Part shown: one piece after another, positions 52,473 through 61,610 of the stretch
How the letters are laid out: each line of letters begins with the position of its first letter
How positions within the stretch are numbered: the stretch's first letter is position 1
Translations under genes and position numbers: made by a program
NCBI GenBank assembly: GCA_034440395.1
Contig: JAWXBW010000041.1
Coordinates: forward strand, 1-64,000
Length of the DNA: 64,000 nucleotides
Direction: 5' to 3'
Source of the DNA: JAAUTS01 sp034440395
Lineage (GTDB): Bacteria > Verrucomicrobiota > Verrucomicrobiia > Methylacidiphilales > JAAUTS01
Notes under the pieces: generated by a model
What the model was told of the DNA's origin: nothing
What the model saw: only the letters and a program-made list of their open reading frames with translations
The model's database searches: none

Positions 52473-53843
52473 ATGAGCCAAGCGCGACAACTTGAAACGA
52501 AAACGGATCACATGCCGCAAGGCATGGGTAATGCGTACTGGTTTCAGATGTACAATAGCATGTCCTATTCCATCGTACTGGGACTGCCGATGATGCTTTA
52601 TTTTAAAAGTCTAGGAGCTAGCGGGACTATTCTGGGCGTCCTCACTTCCTTATCACCATTATTAACTATTTTACAAATACCAGCGGCCAGATTTGTTGAG
52701 AAGGTGGGCTATAGAACATTCGTCCTTCGGGGATGGTCGATACGGAGCGTTTTTATTATAGGCATGTTGATTGTACCTGTCCTACCAGCCTCTATTGATA
52801 ACAATTCAAAAATAGTTTTAATGCTCCTTCTTCTTATCTGTTATAACGCTAGCCGCGGATTTTCATCGTGTGGATTTTTACCATGGATGACCCAACTGGT
52901 TCCAGAGTCAGTACGAGGTCGTTTTATTTCTAACGATCAAATGTGTAGTCTAATTTCCATTGTAATTACGTCATTAGCTGCGGCGTTGATTATGAAGTTT
53001 TTTAATAACTCAATGGGATTTTCTATTACCTTTATCATAAGCTTGGCTGGAGCTTTTGTGAGTCTCTATTTCTTGAAGAGGATACCGGACGTGCCAGTTC
53101 TGGAAGAGTCAAAGAGTAGTGAAGCCATACCGTGGAAAAGTCTTATCAATTATGGACCGTTTAAGAAATTTTTATTATTTAATTTTATTCTTATTGCTGG
53201 GTTATCTGCCGGCGGTGTAATCAGCGTTCCTATGATTCGAGATCATTTTGGAGTGTCAGACTCCACATTCATGTTACTCAACGCAGGCTGGGGCGTATTT
53301 TTTATAATAGGAGCATTCTTGTCCCGCAAGAGTTTAGACCGTGTAGGGAGTAAGCCCGTGCTATTTTTGGCTCTATTGCTGCAAGTTTTACACGTAGTTG
53401 GTTGGGCAGCTTTAGCTAGCGGCATACTCCCCTTTAACTGGTGGACGGTCGGATTCCAACAAGCTACTTGGGGTTTAGGCTTCGCCCTTTTCCAAGTTGC
53501 GAATATGCGTATGGTGATGGCATTGGTTCCGGCTTTAGGCCGGAGTCATTTTTTTGCACTCTTTAGTGTTAGTAATAGTTTAACCGCAGGACTATTTCCC
53601 ATTTTTTGGGGAATACTTTTTGATGCGCTCTTACGTTTCCATTTCTCTTGGGGTCGCTGGGACTGGAATGTCTATAGTTTACTTTATTCTGTGATTGGAT
53701 TGTTCATCATCCTCTCTTTTTACGCCTTGCAGAGGATTCCAGAGCCGAAAGCTATGAATACAAACGAATTTTTCCATGAGCTCTTTGTACAAACTCCTGC
53801 TAAAGCATTAAGTCGCATCCTAGGGAGGAAAATCTTACCATGA
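52473..53843 (+). CDS. MFS-type transporter
   Basis: 456 residues with about 12 hydrophobic segments in two sets of six, and a loop with basic residues after helix 6, as in the major facilitator superfamily. The N-terminus has 'G-N-A-Y-W-F-Q-M-Y-N-S' without a signal peptide. Substrate unknown. The stop overlaps the acyltransferase gene by 4 bases, so the two are co-transcribed; no drug-resistance motif was recognised. Confidence 0.85.
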   Translation: MSQARQLETKTDHMPQGMGNAYWFQMYNSMSYSIVLGLPMMLYFKSLGASGTILGVLTSLSPLLTILQIPAARFVEKVGYRTFVLRGWSIRSVFIIGMLIVPVLPASIDNNSKIVLMLLLLICYNASRGFSSCGFLPWMTQLVPESVRGRFISNDQMCSLISIVITSLAAALIMKFFNNSMGFSITFIISLAGAFVSLYFLKRIPDVPVLEESKSSEAIPWKSLINYGPFKKFLLFNFILIAGLSAGGVISVPMIRDHFGVSDSTFMLLNAGWGVFFIIGAFLSRKSLDRVGSKPVLFLALLLQVLHVVGWAALASGILPFNWWTVGFQQATWGLGFALFQVANMRMVMALVPALGRSHFFALFSVSNSLTAGLFPIFWGILFDALLRFHFSWGRWDWNVYSLLYSVIGLFIILSFYALQRIPEPKAMNTNEFFHELFVQTPAKALSRILGRKILP

Positions 53844-54484
53844 TAAAGAAATTTATACGCGAAAAATTAGCCCCTTTTTTAGGACCTCCTATGGCAGCTA
53901 TTGCGGTCAGGCTCCTCGGCTGGACGTTGCGGGTAAAAATAATCGATCCTCATGGGCTTTTTGAAGTGGAGAATCCGGACCCTTACGTTTTTGCTTTTTG
54001 GCATAATCGCTTGCTTATGATGCCTTACTTCTACCAAAAATTTTTTCCACAACGGCGTTTAACGGTGATGATGAGCATGAGTCGTGATGGGAATATCACG
54101 TCGAAGATGGCTAAGAGCTTTGGGATTGAAGCAGCAAGGGGTTCCTCATCACGAGAGGGTATGAAAGCCTTCGTGGCACTAGCTAGAAAACTGCGAGTGC
54201 AGGGTAGTGACGTGGCAATTACACCAGATGGGCCTCGTGGCCCGATCTATTCAATGCATACGGGTATTCTTCAGTTAGCGGAAGCGGGGGGTGTTTCGAT
54301 CACCCCTATCACGTGTCATTATGATCGCAAGTGGGAATTGAAAAGTTGGGATCGTTTCCAAATACCAAAACCTTTTGCATGCTGTGAGATAATTTTTTGT
54401 GAGCCTGTGCCAGTTCCAGTGGGGTCAACAACCGGGCAGTTACAAGCAGCGGGGGAGCGACTAAAAGAGGTGCTTGGTTCTTAA
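53840..54484 (+). CDS. DUF374-family lysophospholipid acyltransferase-like protein
   Basis: 214 residues. The LPLAT block I appears as F-A-F-W-H-N-R-L-L, and a later conserved block as T-P-D-G-P-R-G-P. DUF374 proteins are often found with lipid A genes and may acylate it. Its promoter is probably shared with the upstream transporter (ATGA overlap). It is convergent with the glycosyltransferase gene at 54493, only 8 bases away. Confidence 0.88.
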   Translation: MIKKFIREKLAPFLGPPMAAIAVRLLGWTLRVKIIDPHGLFEVENPDPYVFAFWHNRLLMMPYFYQKFFPQRRLTVMMSMSRDGNITSKMAKSFGIEAARGSSSREGMKAFVALARKLRVQGSDVAITPDGPRGPIYSMHTGILQLAEAGGVSITPITCHYDRKWELKSWDRFQIPKPFACCEIIFCEPVPVPVGSTTGQLQAAGERLKEVLGS

Positions 54485-54492
54485 TTCTTAGT

Positions 54493-55101
54493 TTAGACAG
54501 GGGGCACGGAGTCTAGGTAGGTTTTCCAGTGCTGAGGTTCGTCGATATCTTCAAGCTCTGGTAATAGAGCGTAGGTTAGATTGAGTTTTTTGCAGTGTTC
54601 CAAGGTTTGAGCAAGTACCTGTGCGGTGCTCCATTTTATATCTTGGAATAATTCGGGTGCCGCGTGACGAAGAGCTAATAGATAATAGCCACCATCGACA
54701 GAGGGTCCTATAACGACGGGATTAGTTAACAGAAGATCTTGCGCTTTTACCAATAAATCTGTGTTGAGGTAAGGGCAATCTCCTCCTATGAAAATAAGTG
54801 GTTGCGTAGTAAAGTTAAAATGAAGCTGAGCAGCCGCCTGCAATCGTTGACCAAGATTTCCTGAGCTTTGGGGTAAGTAAGAGTAATTGGTGCCTAGCCA
54901 ATCTTGCATCATGCCTAGCTCCTCGGGTGGATCGAAACAAATTTCCGTAGGCCAGGTTTCTGGGATTTGCTCTAACTGAGTAGCGACAAGGCAACGGTAG
55001 ATGCGGCAGGCCTCTTGTTGCCCTAAGATGGCGGCCAAGCGTGTTTTCACATGACCTAAGATGGGGGCTTTAAGCATTAAAATAATTTTAGGATTTAGCA
55101 T
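54493..55101 (-). CDS. TIGR04282/DUF2064-family glycosyltransferase
   Basis: 202 residues. N-terminal L-K-A-P-x-L-G-x-V-K-T-R-L-A and later G-G-D-C-P-Y-L and G-P-S-V-D-G-G-Y-Y are the family's nucleotide-sugar-site motifs, in a GT-A-like fold. The gene overlaps the end of the large GT2 gene by 14 bases. The TIGR04282/TIGR04283 type pair often sits together in exopolysaccharide or carotenoid-glycoside clusters; the target here is unknown. Confidence 0.88.
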   Translation of the reverse strand: MLNPKIILMLKAPILGHVKTRLAAILGQQEACRIYRCLVATQLEQIPETWPTEICFDPPEELGMMQDWLGTNYSYLPQSSGNLGQRLQAAAQLHFNFTTQPLIFIGGDCPYLNTDLLVKAQDLLLTNPVVIGPSVDGGYYLLALRHAAPELFQDIKWSTAQVLAQTLEHCKKLNLTYALLPELEDIDEPQHWKTYLDSVPPV

Positions 55102-57100
55102 GGTGAGCTTCTTGCCGACGTGTCCAGAGGAAACCTAAAAGTAAGGGTAGCCAGAGGATGAGACGTTCAGCTTCTTTTAATTCCCAAGAGCCGCCACCGT
55201 TCATGTAACGATGTTGCAGCATAAAATAAGTAAAACCACTTACGGAGATTAGTTTCCAACCCAGATTCTTTGTCTTGCACACAAACGGTATGACCCAAGC
55301 AAAATACCAGATATGCACAACGGGCGATAGTAGAAGTAAAATGAGGAAAAATTCTTCAGCAAAACGTTCGTAATATTTAGCGACTAACATGCGCCAGAAT
55401 AGTAGGGCAGCTAAAGGTAGAGAAAAAATCCAGTTTAACTTCAATGACTCCATCCAAACTAATCCAAGATAATATGGAATAAAATCAGCGCTTCTAGCAA
55501 CGAGTGAAAAGTCCATTTGAACTAAATCATTTAGGCTGATTGAACCTACGGAGAAATAGAAAGAGGTAAGAAAGGGGAGAGTGGCCAAAGCAAGATGTAG
55601 TGCCATCAAACACCAGCCTTTACGAGTTAAGATACGCCACAAGATCCAAGCTAGTAGTGGGATGGTGATATATTTTAAGGCGAATCCACAACCAAGCAGC
55701 ATAGTGGCAAATATTTGGTAATAGTTTTGATCTTTACCTGATAGTTTTTCTGAACGATCCCATAGTAGCCATGCGGACGTTAGACAAAGGACGAGCCATG
55801 CGTCATAGTGGCCTCCCCCAGTAAAGCAATAAATGATGAGAGGGTTCCACGCATAGAGGCTGGCACGTAATGGATCCAATTTCTTAACTAGCAAATAACA
55901 GACGATTAAATCTGCTGCGACAAAAGCTAACTTAAAGGATAAAACCGAAAGGCTTATTCCTGCTAATAGGCGGAAACCTAGCTGGGTTAAAGGTGGATAA
56001 ATGGCAGCGACATCGGCGTGATTTATGCGATTCCACCAGCTTGTGCGAAGAGTTTCTAGGGTCAGACTATCTGGTGCTAGGAGGTAGGGACTTAGTCCTT
56101 TTGTTTGGATGAAACCTTCCCATAGGTAGCGCCAGATATCATCCCCTGGATACATGGGTAGTAACACGCACCGGGTTCCTACAGCCACTACCCAAAAAAG
56201 TGTAAGTGAGAGAGACTTCATTCGCCATGACATGATGAAACCTAGGCTCATGATTCCCGCACCGAGTAGAAAGGGTGGAACTGAACCTTGGATGCGGAAA
56301 TCTCCATGGGGCAACATGATAAAACACCCCGCTATTAATAAAAAGAGAGCGGCACTTTTAACTAACAATTCCCGCTTACTTTTCACAAAGAGGGTAAAAA
56401 GAGTGGAGAGAATAATAGTGCCCGCTTGAATACTGCCTTTAATTGTACCTGATATTTTAGAAAGCCCTGCCTTACGTGGATGGTAGCTGACAGGAACTTC
56501 TCTTATCCGCAGTTTTTCTTCGATTGCTCGCACCTGCATTTCTACCGTCCAACCGAAACCGCGATCTATCATTTGAATTTGTTCCAGTGCTTGACGCTTG
56601 ATCAACCTCATGGGACCCAAGTCATGGTAAGACTTGTTCCAACCCCAACGGATTAATGTCGTAGCTAGAGCATTTCCGAAATTTTGCACGGGGCTCATGA
56701 CTTGCCTACCTTCTGGGGTAGCTCGACGGTCTCCTAAAATAAAATCATAGGAATTTGTCTCTCTCAATAATGAGGGAAGCTGACTAAGTGAGTCAGAGCC
56801 ATCGGCATCACAAAATAAGATCCATTCGACCTCTGACGGTAAATGTTGATAGCCTGTCCAGCATGCCTGACCATAACCTCGCCTAAGTTCAGTTATGACT
56901 TCTGCACCCGCTTGGGTGGAGGCCGAGGCTGTAGCATCGCTGCTGCCATTGTCTACTACGCGTATGCGTGTAAGGCCAAGGTTTCGCAGCTCAGCGATGA
57001 CGTGTACAATGGATTCTTCTTCGTTTAAGGCAGGTATGATTACCTGAATGCCGCTTAAGTCACACTCGCCTTGAACCATAGACGAGTGTTTTAAAATCAA
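55088..57100 (-). CDS. GT2 glycosyltransferase fused to a polytopic membrane glycosyltransferase-like domain
   Basis: 670 residues. Residues about 17-230 are a family 2 glycosyltransferase (V-I-I-P-A-L-N-E-E-E-S-I, D-N-G-S-S-D-A-T, F-C-D-A-D-G-S). From about 240 on there are ten or more hydrophobic helices with 'Y-P-G-D-D-I-W-R-Y-L-W-E-G' and 'Y-P-P-L-T-Q', as in lipid-linked-sugar membrane transferases (GT87/ArnT-like). The first half probably makes or moves a lipid-linked sugar that the second uses. The ATG overlaps the end of fba by 4 bases. Confidence 0.85.
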   Translation of the reverse strand: MILKHSSMVQGECDLSGIQVIIPALNEEESIVHVIAELRNLGLTRIRVVDNGSSDATASASTQAGAEVITELRRGYGQACWTGYQHLPSEVEWILFCDADGSDSLSQLPSLLRETNSYDFILGDRRATPEGRQVMSPVQNFGNALATTLIRWGWNKSYHDLGPMRLIKRQALEQIQMIDRGFGWTVEMQVRAIEEKLRIREVPVSYHPRKAGLSKISGTIKGSIQAGTIILSTLFTLFVKSKRELLVKSAALFLLIAGCFIMLPHGDFRIQGSVPPFLLGAGIMSLGFIMSWRMKSLSLTLFWVVAVGTRCVLLPMYPGDDIWRYLWEGFIQTKGLSPYLLAPDSLTLETLRTSWWNRINHADVAAIYPPLTQLGFRLLAGISLSVLSFKLAFVAADLIVCYLLVKKLDPLRASLYAWNPLIIYCFTGGGHYDAWLVLCLTSAWLLWDRSEKLSGKDQNYYQIFATMLLGCGFALKYITIPLLAWILWRILTRKGWCLMALHLALATLPFLTSFYFSVGSISLNDLVQMDFSLVARSADFIPYYLGLVWMESLKLNWIFSLPLAALLFWRMLVAKYYERFAEEFFLILLLLSPVVHIWYFAWVIPFVCKTKNLGWKLISVSGFTYFMLQHRYMNGGGSWELKEAERLILWLPLLLGFLWTRRQEAHHAKS

Positions 57101-58128
57101 ACTTTTCCGAAGAGCGTTTTCCCATCAGCCCGTAGGTGACGACAGGCTAGGCCAAGACGTTCAGCTACGCTCTTCTCGGCTTTCTTAAGGTAGTTACGAG
57201 GATCGTAGGCTTTTTTATCGCCAGTTTCTCCGTCCACTTTCAATACGGCATCGTAATGTTTCATCATGTGATCAACAATGGGTCGGGTGAAGGCATATTG
57301 GGTATCGGTGTCTATATTCATTTTAATAACACCATAACCGAGAGTTTCTTGAATTTCTTCAAGAGGGGTGCCAGAGCCGCCGTGGAAGACTAAATCGAAC
57401 TCGGCTTCTTTACCATACTTGGCGATGACGGCGTCTTGGCCTTGTTTTAAAATATCAGGACGTAATTTGACGGCACCAGGTTTGTAGCAGCCGTGGACGT
57501 TGCCGAAGGTGGCGGCGAACATGTAGCGGCCAACGCCTTTAAGATTTTCGTAAACCGCCAACATGTCCTCAGGTGTGGTATAAAGTTTATCCGCAGGGTG
57601 ATCTGAGTGATCGACCCCATCTTCTTCTCCGCCGACGACGCCAGCTTCTACTTCTAAGATGATTTCATTTGCGGCGCAAAGTTTTAGCAGTTCTTTAGAG
57701 AGGGCGATGTTTTCTTTCAGGGGCAGCTCTGAGGCATCGAGCATGTGGGAATTAAAGAGGTTGGTTAAGCCAGCAGCACGGCGTCGGGCGGTTTCTGCAA
57801 TGAGAGGCTTTAAGAAAGCTTCCACTTTTTTAGGTTGGCAATGATCGGTGTGGAGGCCGACGAGTATGTTATATTTTTCTGCGAGACGGTGAGTAGCTTC
57901 AGCGAGAACGATGGCACCAAAGGCCATGTCCTTTACATCAATTCCAGAAGCGAACTCTCCGCCACCAGTGGAAACTTGGATGATACCGTCTGACTTATTG
58001 TCAGCAAAGGCTTTTAAGGCGGCACTGATGGTGCCAAGTGAAGTGACGTTGATAGCTGGGTAAGCGTAATCACCCTTTTGGGCGGCGTCCAACATGGCAG
58101 AGAATTGTTTAGGTGTGGCTACAGGCAT
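57097..58128 (-). CDS. fba: Fructose-bisphosphate aldolase, class II
   Basis: Cleaves fructose 1,6-bisphosphate in glycolysis, with a zinc ion. 343 residues: zinc/catalytic motif L-H-T-D-H-C-Q, the conserved E-A-G-V-V-G-G-E-E-D, a zinc His in G-N-V-H-G-C-Y, and V-F-H-G-G-S-G-T and M-N-I-D-T-D-T-Q-Y for phosphate binding. The class IIA, dimer-type pattern is favoured. The upstream gap to the HtrA-like gene is 94 bases. Confidence 0.96.
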   Translation of the reverse strand: MPVATPKQFSAMLDAAQKGDYAYPAINVTSLGTISAALKAFADNKSDGIIQVSTGGGEFASGIDVKDMAFGAIVLAEATHRLAEKYNILVGLHTDHCQPKKVEAFLKPLIAETARRRAAGLTNLFNSHMLDASELPLKENIALSKELLKLCAANEIILEVEAGVVGGEEDGVDHSDHPADKLYTTPEDMLAVYENLKGVGRYMFAATFGNVHGCYKPGAVKLRPDILKQGQDAVIAKYGKEAEFDLVFHGGSGTPLEEIQETLGYGVIKMNIDTDTQYAFTRPIVDHMMKHYDAVLKVDGETGDKKAYDPRNYLKKAEKSVAERLGLACRHLRADGKTLFGKV

Positions 58129-58222
58129 GAGAGGACATTAAAAAGAAATGGCCAGTTGTGAAGTGGAAAAAACGTTTAAGCTGTTTTTTCTTTTACACGA
58201 GTCAGAAACCGAGGCTAAAGGC

Positions 58223-59332
58223 TTACTTAGAATTAACGCGGATGGGTTCGCTCTTAGCAGGGGAAGGAGGGGGTGAGGCAAAGGGGATGTTTAGGGTGTC
58301 AGGGCCGTCGATGACGATTTTACGATCGATTAGAGGTGAGCTTTCAGGGCGTGGATTAACCTTAATGGTGTAGGCCATTTCCTTACCGTTCCGCAGTACT
58401 TTAACTGGTATACTGGTTCCCACTCGAGCAAAGAAGGATGCATCTAAAATATCGGCAGGGCTGGATACTGCGCGGTTATCGATCATGACGACACGGTCAC
58501 CCTTAAGAATGCCGCTTTTCATGGCAGGAGTTTCCTCGTAAAAGTGGGAGACTAGGACAGGCCGTACACCTCCGCTTTTCATTTCGGGAGATCCTTCTAC
58601 GACTCCAACCCCAACCCAGCCGTGGCGGACTTCACCTAGACGTTGGATATCATCAGTGATACGGAGGGCGGACTTGATCGGGAGACAATAAATTTCTTTT
58701 CCGTCTTGAATGCCTAAGACGAGTAGGCCGACGACTTCAGCCTTGCTATTTAAAAGCGGGCCACCGATCTGGCCAGGGCTGACTGGAACGCTAGCGCGGA
58801 TGTGAGTGGTGGCGAAGAAACGGTTTAGGTAGCGCACGTCGAGGCCCGTGACGAAACCGAAACTGGGGGTGAGGGGAAGGTTGTAGGGATAAGCGATGCT
58901 GATGAGACCCGCTGCAACTTTGACTTGGTCGGAATTACCTAGTTTAAGAAAGGGTGTGTTTTTACGATCAATTTTAAGTAAAGCTACACCACTTCGAGCG
59001 TCGCGACCCAAGATGGTAGCTTCTAGTTTTTCGCCACGATACTCGACCCAAGCCTTGGGGGCGTCGCGGATCACGTCGTAGGCAGTTAGAAGTGTGCCTT
59101 TATCATCGATAAAAAAGGCTGTTCCAGCAAGGGGTGAAACCCCTGTGATGGCGGCTACACGGACGACGGCTGGGGATGTTTTTTCAAAAACACTTTGAAC
59201 CTCTGAGGTGATGGCATCGAATACGCTGGTTTGTGCCTTCAGAGTAGGGACGGTGAAGGAAGCCAGCAAAAAGCTTTGCAGAACAAAAACTAAGCTGCGG
59301 AGATTAACTTTAGAATGCGAGAGCCGAGTCAT
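58223..59332 (-). CDS. HtrA/DegP-like exported protein without catalytic triad, PDZ domain
   Basis: 369 residues with a signal peptide (about 1-34), a trypsin-like domain and a PDZ domain (about 240-325). The triad of active HtrA is missing: T-N-x-H-V is T-A-Y-D86-V, D-L-A-x-L-K is S-G115-V-A-L-L-K, and G-N-S-G-G-P is G-Q-I189-G-G-P. The fold-keeping glycines are kept, so this is probably an inactive relative used for binding, not protein cutting. It is the third gene of the sigma/anti-sigma operon; the start overlaps the anti-sigma gene by 23 bases. It may sense envelope damage. Confidence 0.85.
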   Translation of the reverse strand: MTRLSHSKVNLRSLVFVLQSFLLASFTVPTLKAQTSVFDAITSEVQSVFEKTSPAVVRVAAITGVSPLAGTAFFIDDKGTLLTAYDVIRDAPKAWVEYRGEKLEATILGRDARSGVALLKIDRKNTPFLKLGNSDQVKVAAGLISIAYPYNLPLTPSFGFVTGLDVRYLNRFFATTHIRASVPVSPGQIGGPLLNSKAEVVGLLVLGIQDGKEIYCLPIKSALRITDDIQRLGEVRHGWVGVGVVEGSPEMKSGGVRPVLVSHFYEETPAMKSGILKGDRVVMIDNRAVSSPADILDASFFARVGTSIPVKVLRNGKEMAYTIKVNPRPESSPLIDRKIVIDGPDTLNIPFASPPPSPAKSEPIRVNSK

Positions 59333-59750
59333 AGGAGAGCGGCGTCTGACCGGTTACGTAGCGAGGACTGCTAAAATCGCGCTCGAAGGTAGAGTCAGAT
59401 ACGAGTTGAAATTTTTCAGATGACAAAGACGAAGCGTCTAACTTAACAAGACCTGAAGAGGCCGCAGTGGTATTGTTGAAATGGGCAACGCTGAGAGAAA
59501 GGACAACTAAGACAGCGGCCATGCCAGAGGCCATAGCCCATGTTTTGGCGGGCTGAAAGAAGAAGAGATCCTGAAGTTTAGTATGGAGACGTTCAAGTAG
59601 AGAAGGCTGCTTTAAAATATCTGCGCGTTGATAACGGTGAAACTCTTTCAGGAAGCCATTGAAGTAGGCGTCACCTGGTGTTTCTAAACGTTTAACTTGC
59701 AAAAGTTTTTGGAGGTTAACTTCGTTGTCTTTAATCATTTCGTTTTTCAT
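59310..59750 (-). CDS. Probable membrane anti-sigma factor
   Basis: 146 residues: a cytoplasmic part of about 70 residues, one hydrophobic helix (about 70-90) and a short outer part. It has no zinc-type H-x3-C-x2-C motif. The role is inferred from position: it starts in the stop codon of the ECF sigma factor gene (ATGA) and the exported HtrA-like gene follows, which is like rpoE-rseA-degS logic. No homology was recognised with certainty. Confidence 0.7.
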   Translation of the reverse strand: MKNEMIKDNEVNLQKLLQVKRLETPGDAYFNGFLKEFHRYQRADILKQPSLLERLHTKLQDLFFFQPAKTWAMASGMAAVLVVLSLSVAHFNNTTAASSGLVKLDASSLSSEKFQLVSDSTFERDFSSPRYVTGQTPLSYDSALAF

Positions 59751-60355
59751 GTGTTATCTAAATACGTCGCTAACATTTTTTGGAGAAGCTTGTGCGCATA
59801 GTGTAACCTAGAGCGCACTGTACCCTCCGAACAATTCATAATCTTACCTATATCAGCATGAGACATGCCATCAATATCGTATAAAACTACAACTGCTCTA
59901 TGCTCTTCAGACAGTTTTTGTAGAGATTCGTTCAATTTATTTTGCAGCTCACTTAATTCACTCTGTTTGGAACTGGTTATAATACCTGTGTCCTTGAGTT
60001 GTCGTTCCATGGATTCATCTGAGTCTAAGTCATTTAAGCTAAGGTCGTAACGCCGTTTTTTATGCTTATTTAAGTGATTAATCGTGCGGTTCATGGCAAT
60101 CCGATAGATCCACGTATAAAAAGAGGCGTTTTTTCGATATTGGCTCAAGCTACGGAAGGCCTTGTCGAAGGTCTCCATGAGCATATCGTTGGAATCTTCG
60201 TGATTCGAGGTCATGTTATAAAGAACGCTGTAGAGCCTTTCTTTGTAGCGAATGACTAGATGGTCAAAGGAGGAAATATCCCCAGACAAGACGGAATCCA
60301 CCAATTCCTCGTCGGAACGGTCTGAACTGGGCGGAGTGGATTCCCCTGAAAGCAT
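59747..60355 (-). CDS. ECF-type RNA polymerase sigma factor
   Basis: 202 residues with regions 2 and 4 only: D-S-N-D-M-L-M-E-T-F-D-K-A-F-R and F-Y-T-W-I-Y-R-I-A-M-N (region 2), and D-I-D-G-M-S-H-A-D-I-G-K-I-M-N-C-S-E-G-T-V-R-S-R-L (region 4). It controls extra-cytoplasmic functions; its own operon, with a membrane anti-sigma and an exported HtrA-like protein, points to envelope stress. Confidence 0.94.
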   Translation of the reverse strand: MLSGESTPPSSDRSDEELVDSVLSGDISSFDHLVIRYKERLYSVLYNMTSNHEDSNDMLMETFDKAFRSLSQYRKNASFYTWIYRIAMNRTINHLNKHKKRRYDLSLNDLDSDESMERQLKDTGIITSSKQSELSELQNKLNESLQKLSEEHRAVVVLYDIDGMSHADIGKIMNCSEGTVRSRLHYAHKLLQKMLATYLDNT

Positions 60356-60401
60356 GAGGGGGAAGATAAGGCACGGGAGGCCTGAATGGAAAGAGCAAAA
60401 C

Positions 60402-61448
60402 TTATTTCATGCTTTCAAGTTCGTCGATAAAGGTCTGTGCGATGGCTTTTAGAATCCTTAAATGCTGGTTGTCAGGCAGATTTTCTAACATGCGGTGAGA
60501 TTTTTCTAGAAGTTCTTGCGCTTTTCTAATGGAATAACTCAGTCCCCCCATCTCGATGACGTAGTTTTTTAAGATCAAACAATCTGAATCAGATCCACGC
60601 AGAATTGCTTCGGATACTTCTTCGAGCTTCTGAGGCTCCAGTTGTTGCAGCATGTGCAACATAGGAAGGGTAAGCTTCCCTTTTTTCAGATCTGTGCCAA
60701 GGGTCTTACCTGAACTGCTCTCCGTTCCGAAGAGATCCAAGCAATCATCATAAATCTGGTAGGCCACACCGAGGGTTTCTCCATAAATTCGATAGACTTG
60801 GCGATCTGCTTCAGAGACGCCATTGAGACGAGCGGAGAGTTCCGCAGAGACGCGGAATAAGGCCGCGGTTTTCATGGCGATGATACGCATGTAATCAGGC
60901 ACGGAAAGTTTTAGGTCAAAGCGGCGTTGGGTTTGGAGAATTTCCCCTGTGCAGACTTCGTTAGCGGCATCTGCAATGTCACGGCAAATCGATTTATCGT
61001 CGAAATGAGTGCAGAGTTTTAAAGCGTGAGCGAAGAGGCAATCTCCTAGTAATACAGAAATCTCGGTGCCCCATTTGGCATTCATCGTGGGGACAGCTCG
61101 GCGTAACTGGGCATTATCTAAAACATCATCATGAATCAAGGAGGCTAGGTGAATGAGCTCAACGATTACGGCCAAGTCGAGATGTCCCTCTTTTGCATCA
61201 CCTGAAGCCCGGGCGGAGAGAAAGACCAAGGCAGGTCGGATACGTTTTCCACCTGTTTCAGTGGCATATTGAACGTAACCTGTAATGTTTGGATCAAAGA
61301 AATCGGCCTGTTGACGTATCCTAGAATCCACGCGAAGTAGGTCAGGCGCAATCTCGTCAAAATGTTTTTTTAAGGAAAGCTTGCGGACGGTGTTTTTAGG
61401 AACACTCGTCATTAATGTGGGGGAAGAATTTTTCGATAATCTAGTCAC
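60402..61448 (-). CDS. Polyprenyl diphosphate synthase (IspB-like)
   Basis: Makes a long isoprenoid diphosphate for the quinone side chain. 348 residues: first Asp-rich motif H-D-D-V-L-D, second Y-D-D-C-L-D, and G-K-R-I-R-P upstream. The five-to-eight-unit chain cannot be told from the sequence. The start at 61448 is only about 1 base from the predicted transcription start, so the in-frame ATG at 61412 is also possible. Confidence 0.93.
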   Translation of the reverse strand: MTRLSKNSSPTLMTSVPKNTVRKLSLKKHFDEIAPDLLRVDSRIRQQADFFDPNITGYVQYATETGGKRIRPALVFLSARASGDAKEGHLDLAVIVELIHLASLIHDDVLDNAQLRRAVPTMNAKWGTEISVLLGDCLFAHALKLCTHFDDKSICRDIADAANEVCTGEILQTQRRFDLKLSVPDYMRIIAMKTAALFRVSAELSARLNGVSEADRQVYRIYGETLGVAYQIYDDCLDLFGTESSSGKTLGTDLKKGKLTLPMLHMLQQLEPQKLEEVSEAILRGSDSDCLILKNYVIEMGGLSYSIRKAQELLEKSHRMLENLPDNQHLRILKAIAQTFIDELESMK

Positions 61449-61455
61449 AATTCTT

Positions 61456-61483
61456 ACAATAAGTCTGCTTGGATTTAAGTCAA
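61456..61483 (-). promoter_or_regulatory. Sigma-70 type promoter for the polyprenyl synthase
   Basis: On the minus strand TTGACT (61483-61478), 16-base spacer and TATTGT (61461-61456). It is so close to ATG 61448 that the mRNA would be leaderless unless translation starts at 61412. Confidence 0.4.
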
Positions 61484-61610
61484 ACCGTGCGTGCTGACAT
61501 TTTTAAATTCTAAATTAGTAGTAGAATTATATTCAAAAGTGAGATCGATCTAATGAACTTAGTTGCTAAAAGTGCTTGCGCCGCTTAACTACCTCGCCCA
61601 TAAGACAATC

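Noticed and set aside
58166..58190. A6/T6 inverted repeat between the HtrA-like gene and fba, as a terminator
   Set aside because: The arms are almost pure A and T (GAAAAAAC/GTTTTTTC) with a 9-base loop, too weak to claim an intrinsic terminator.
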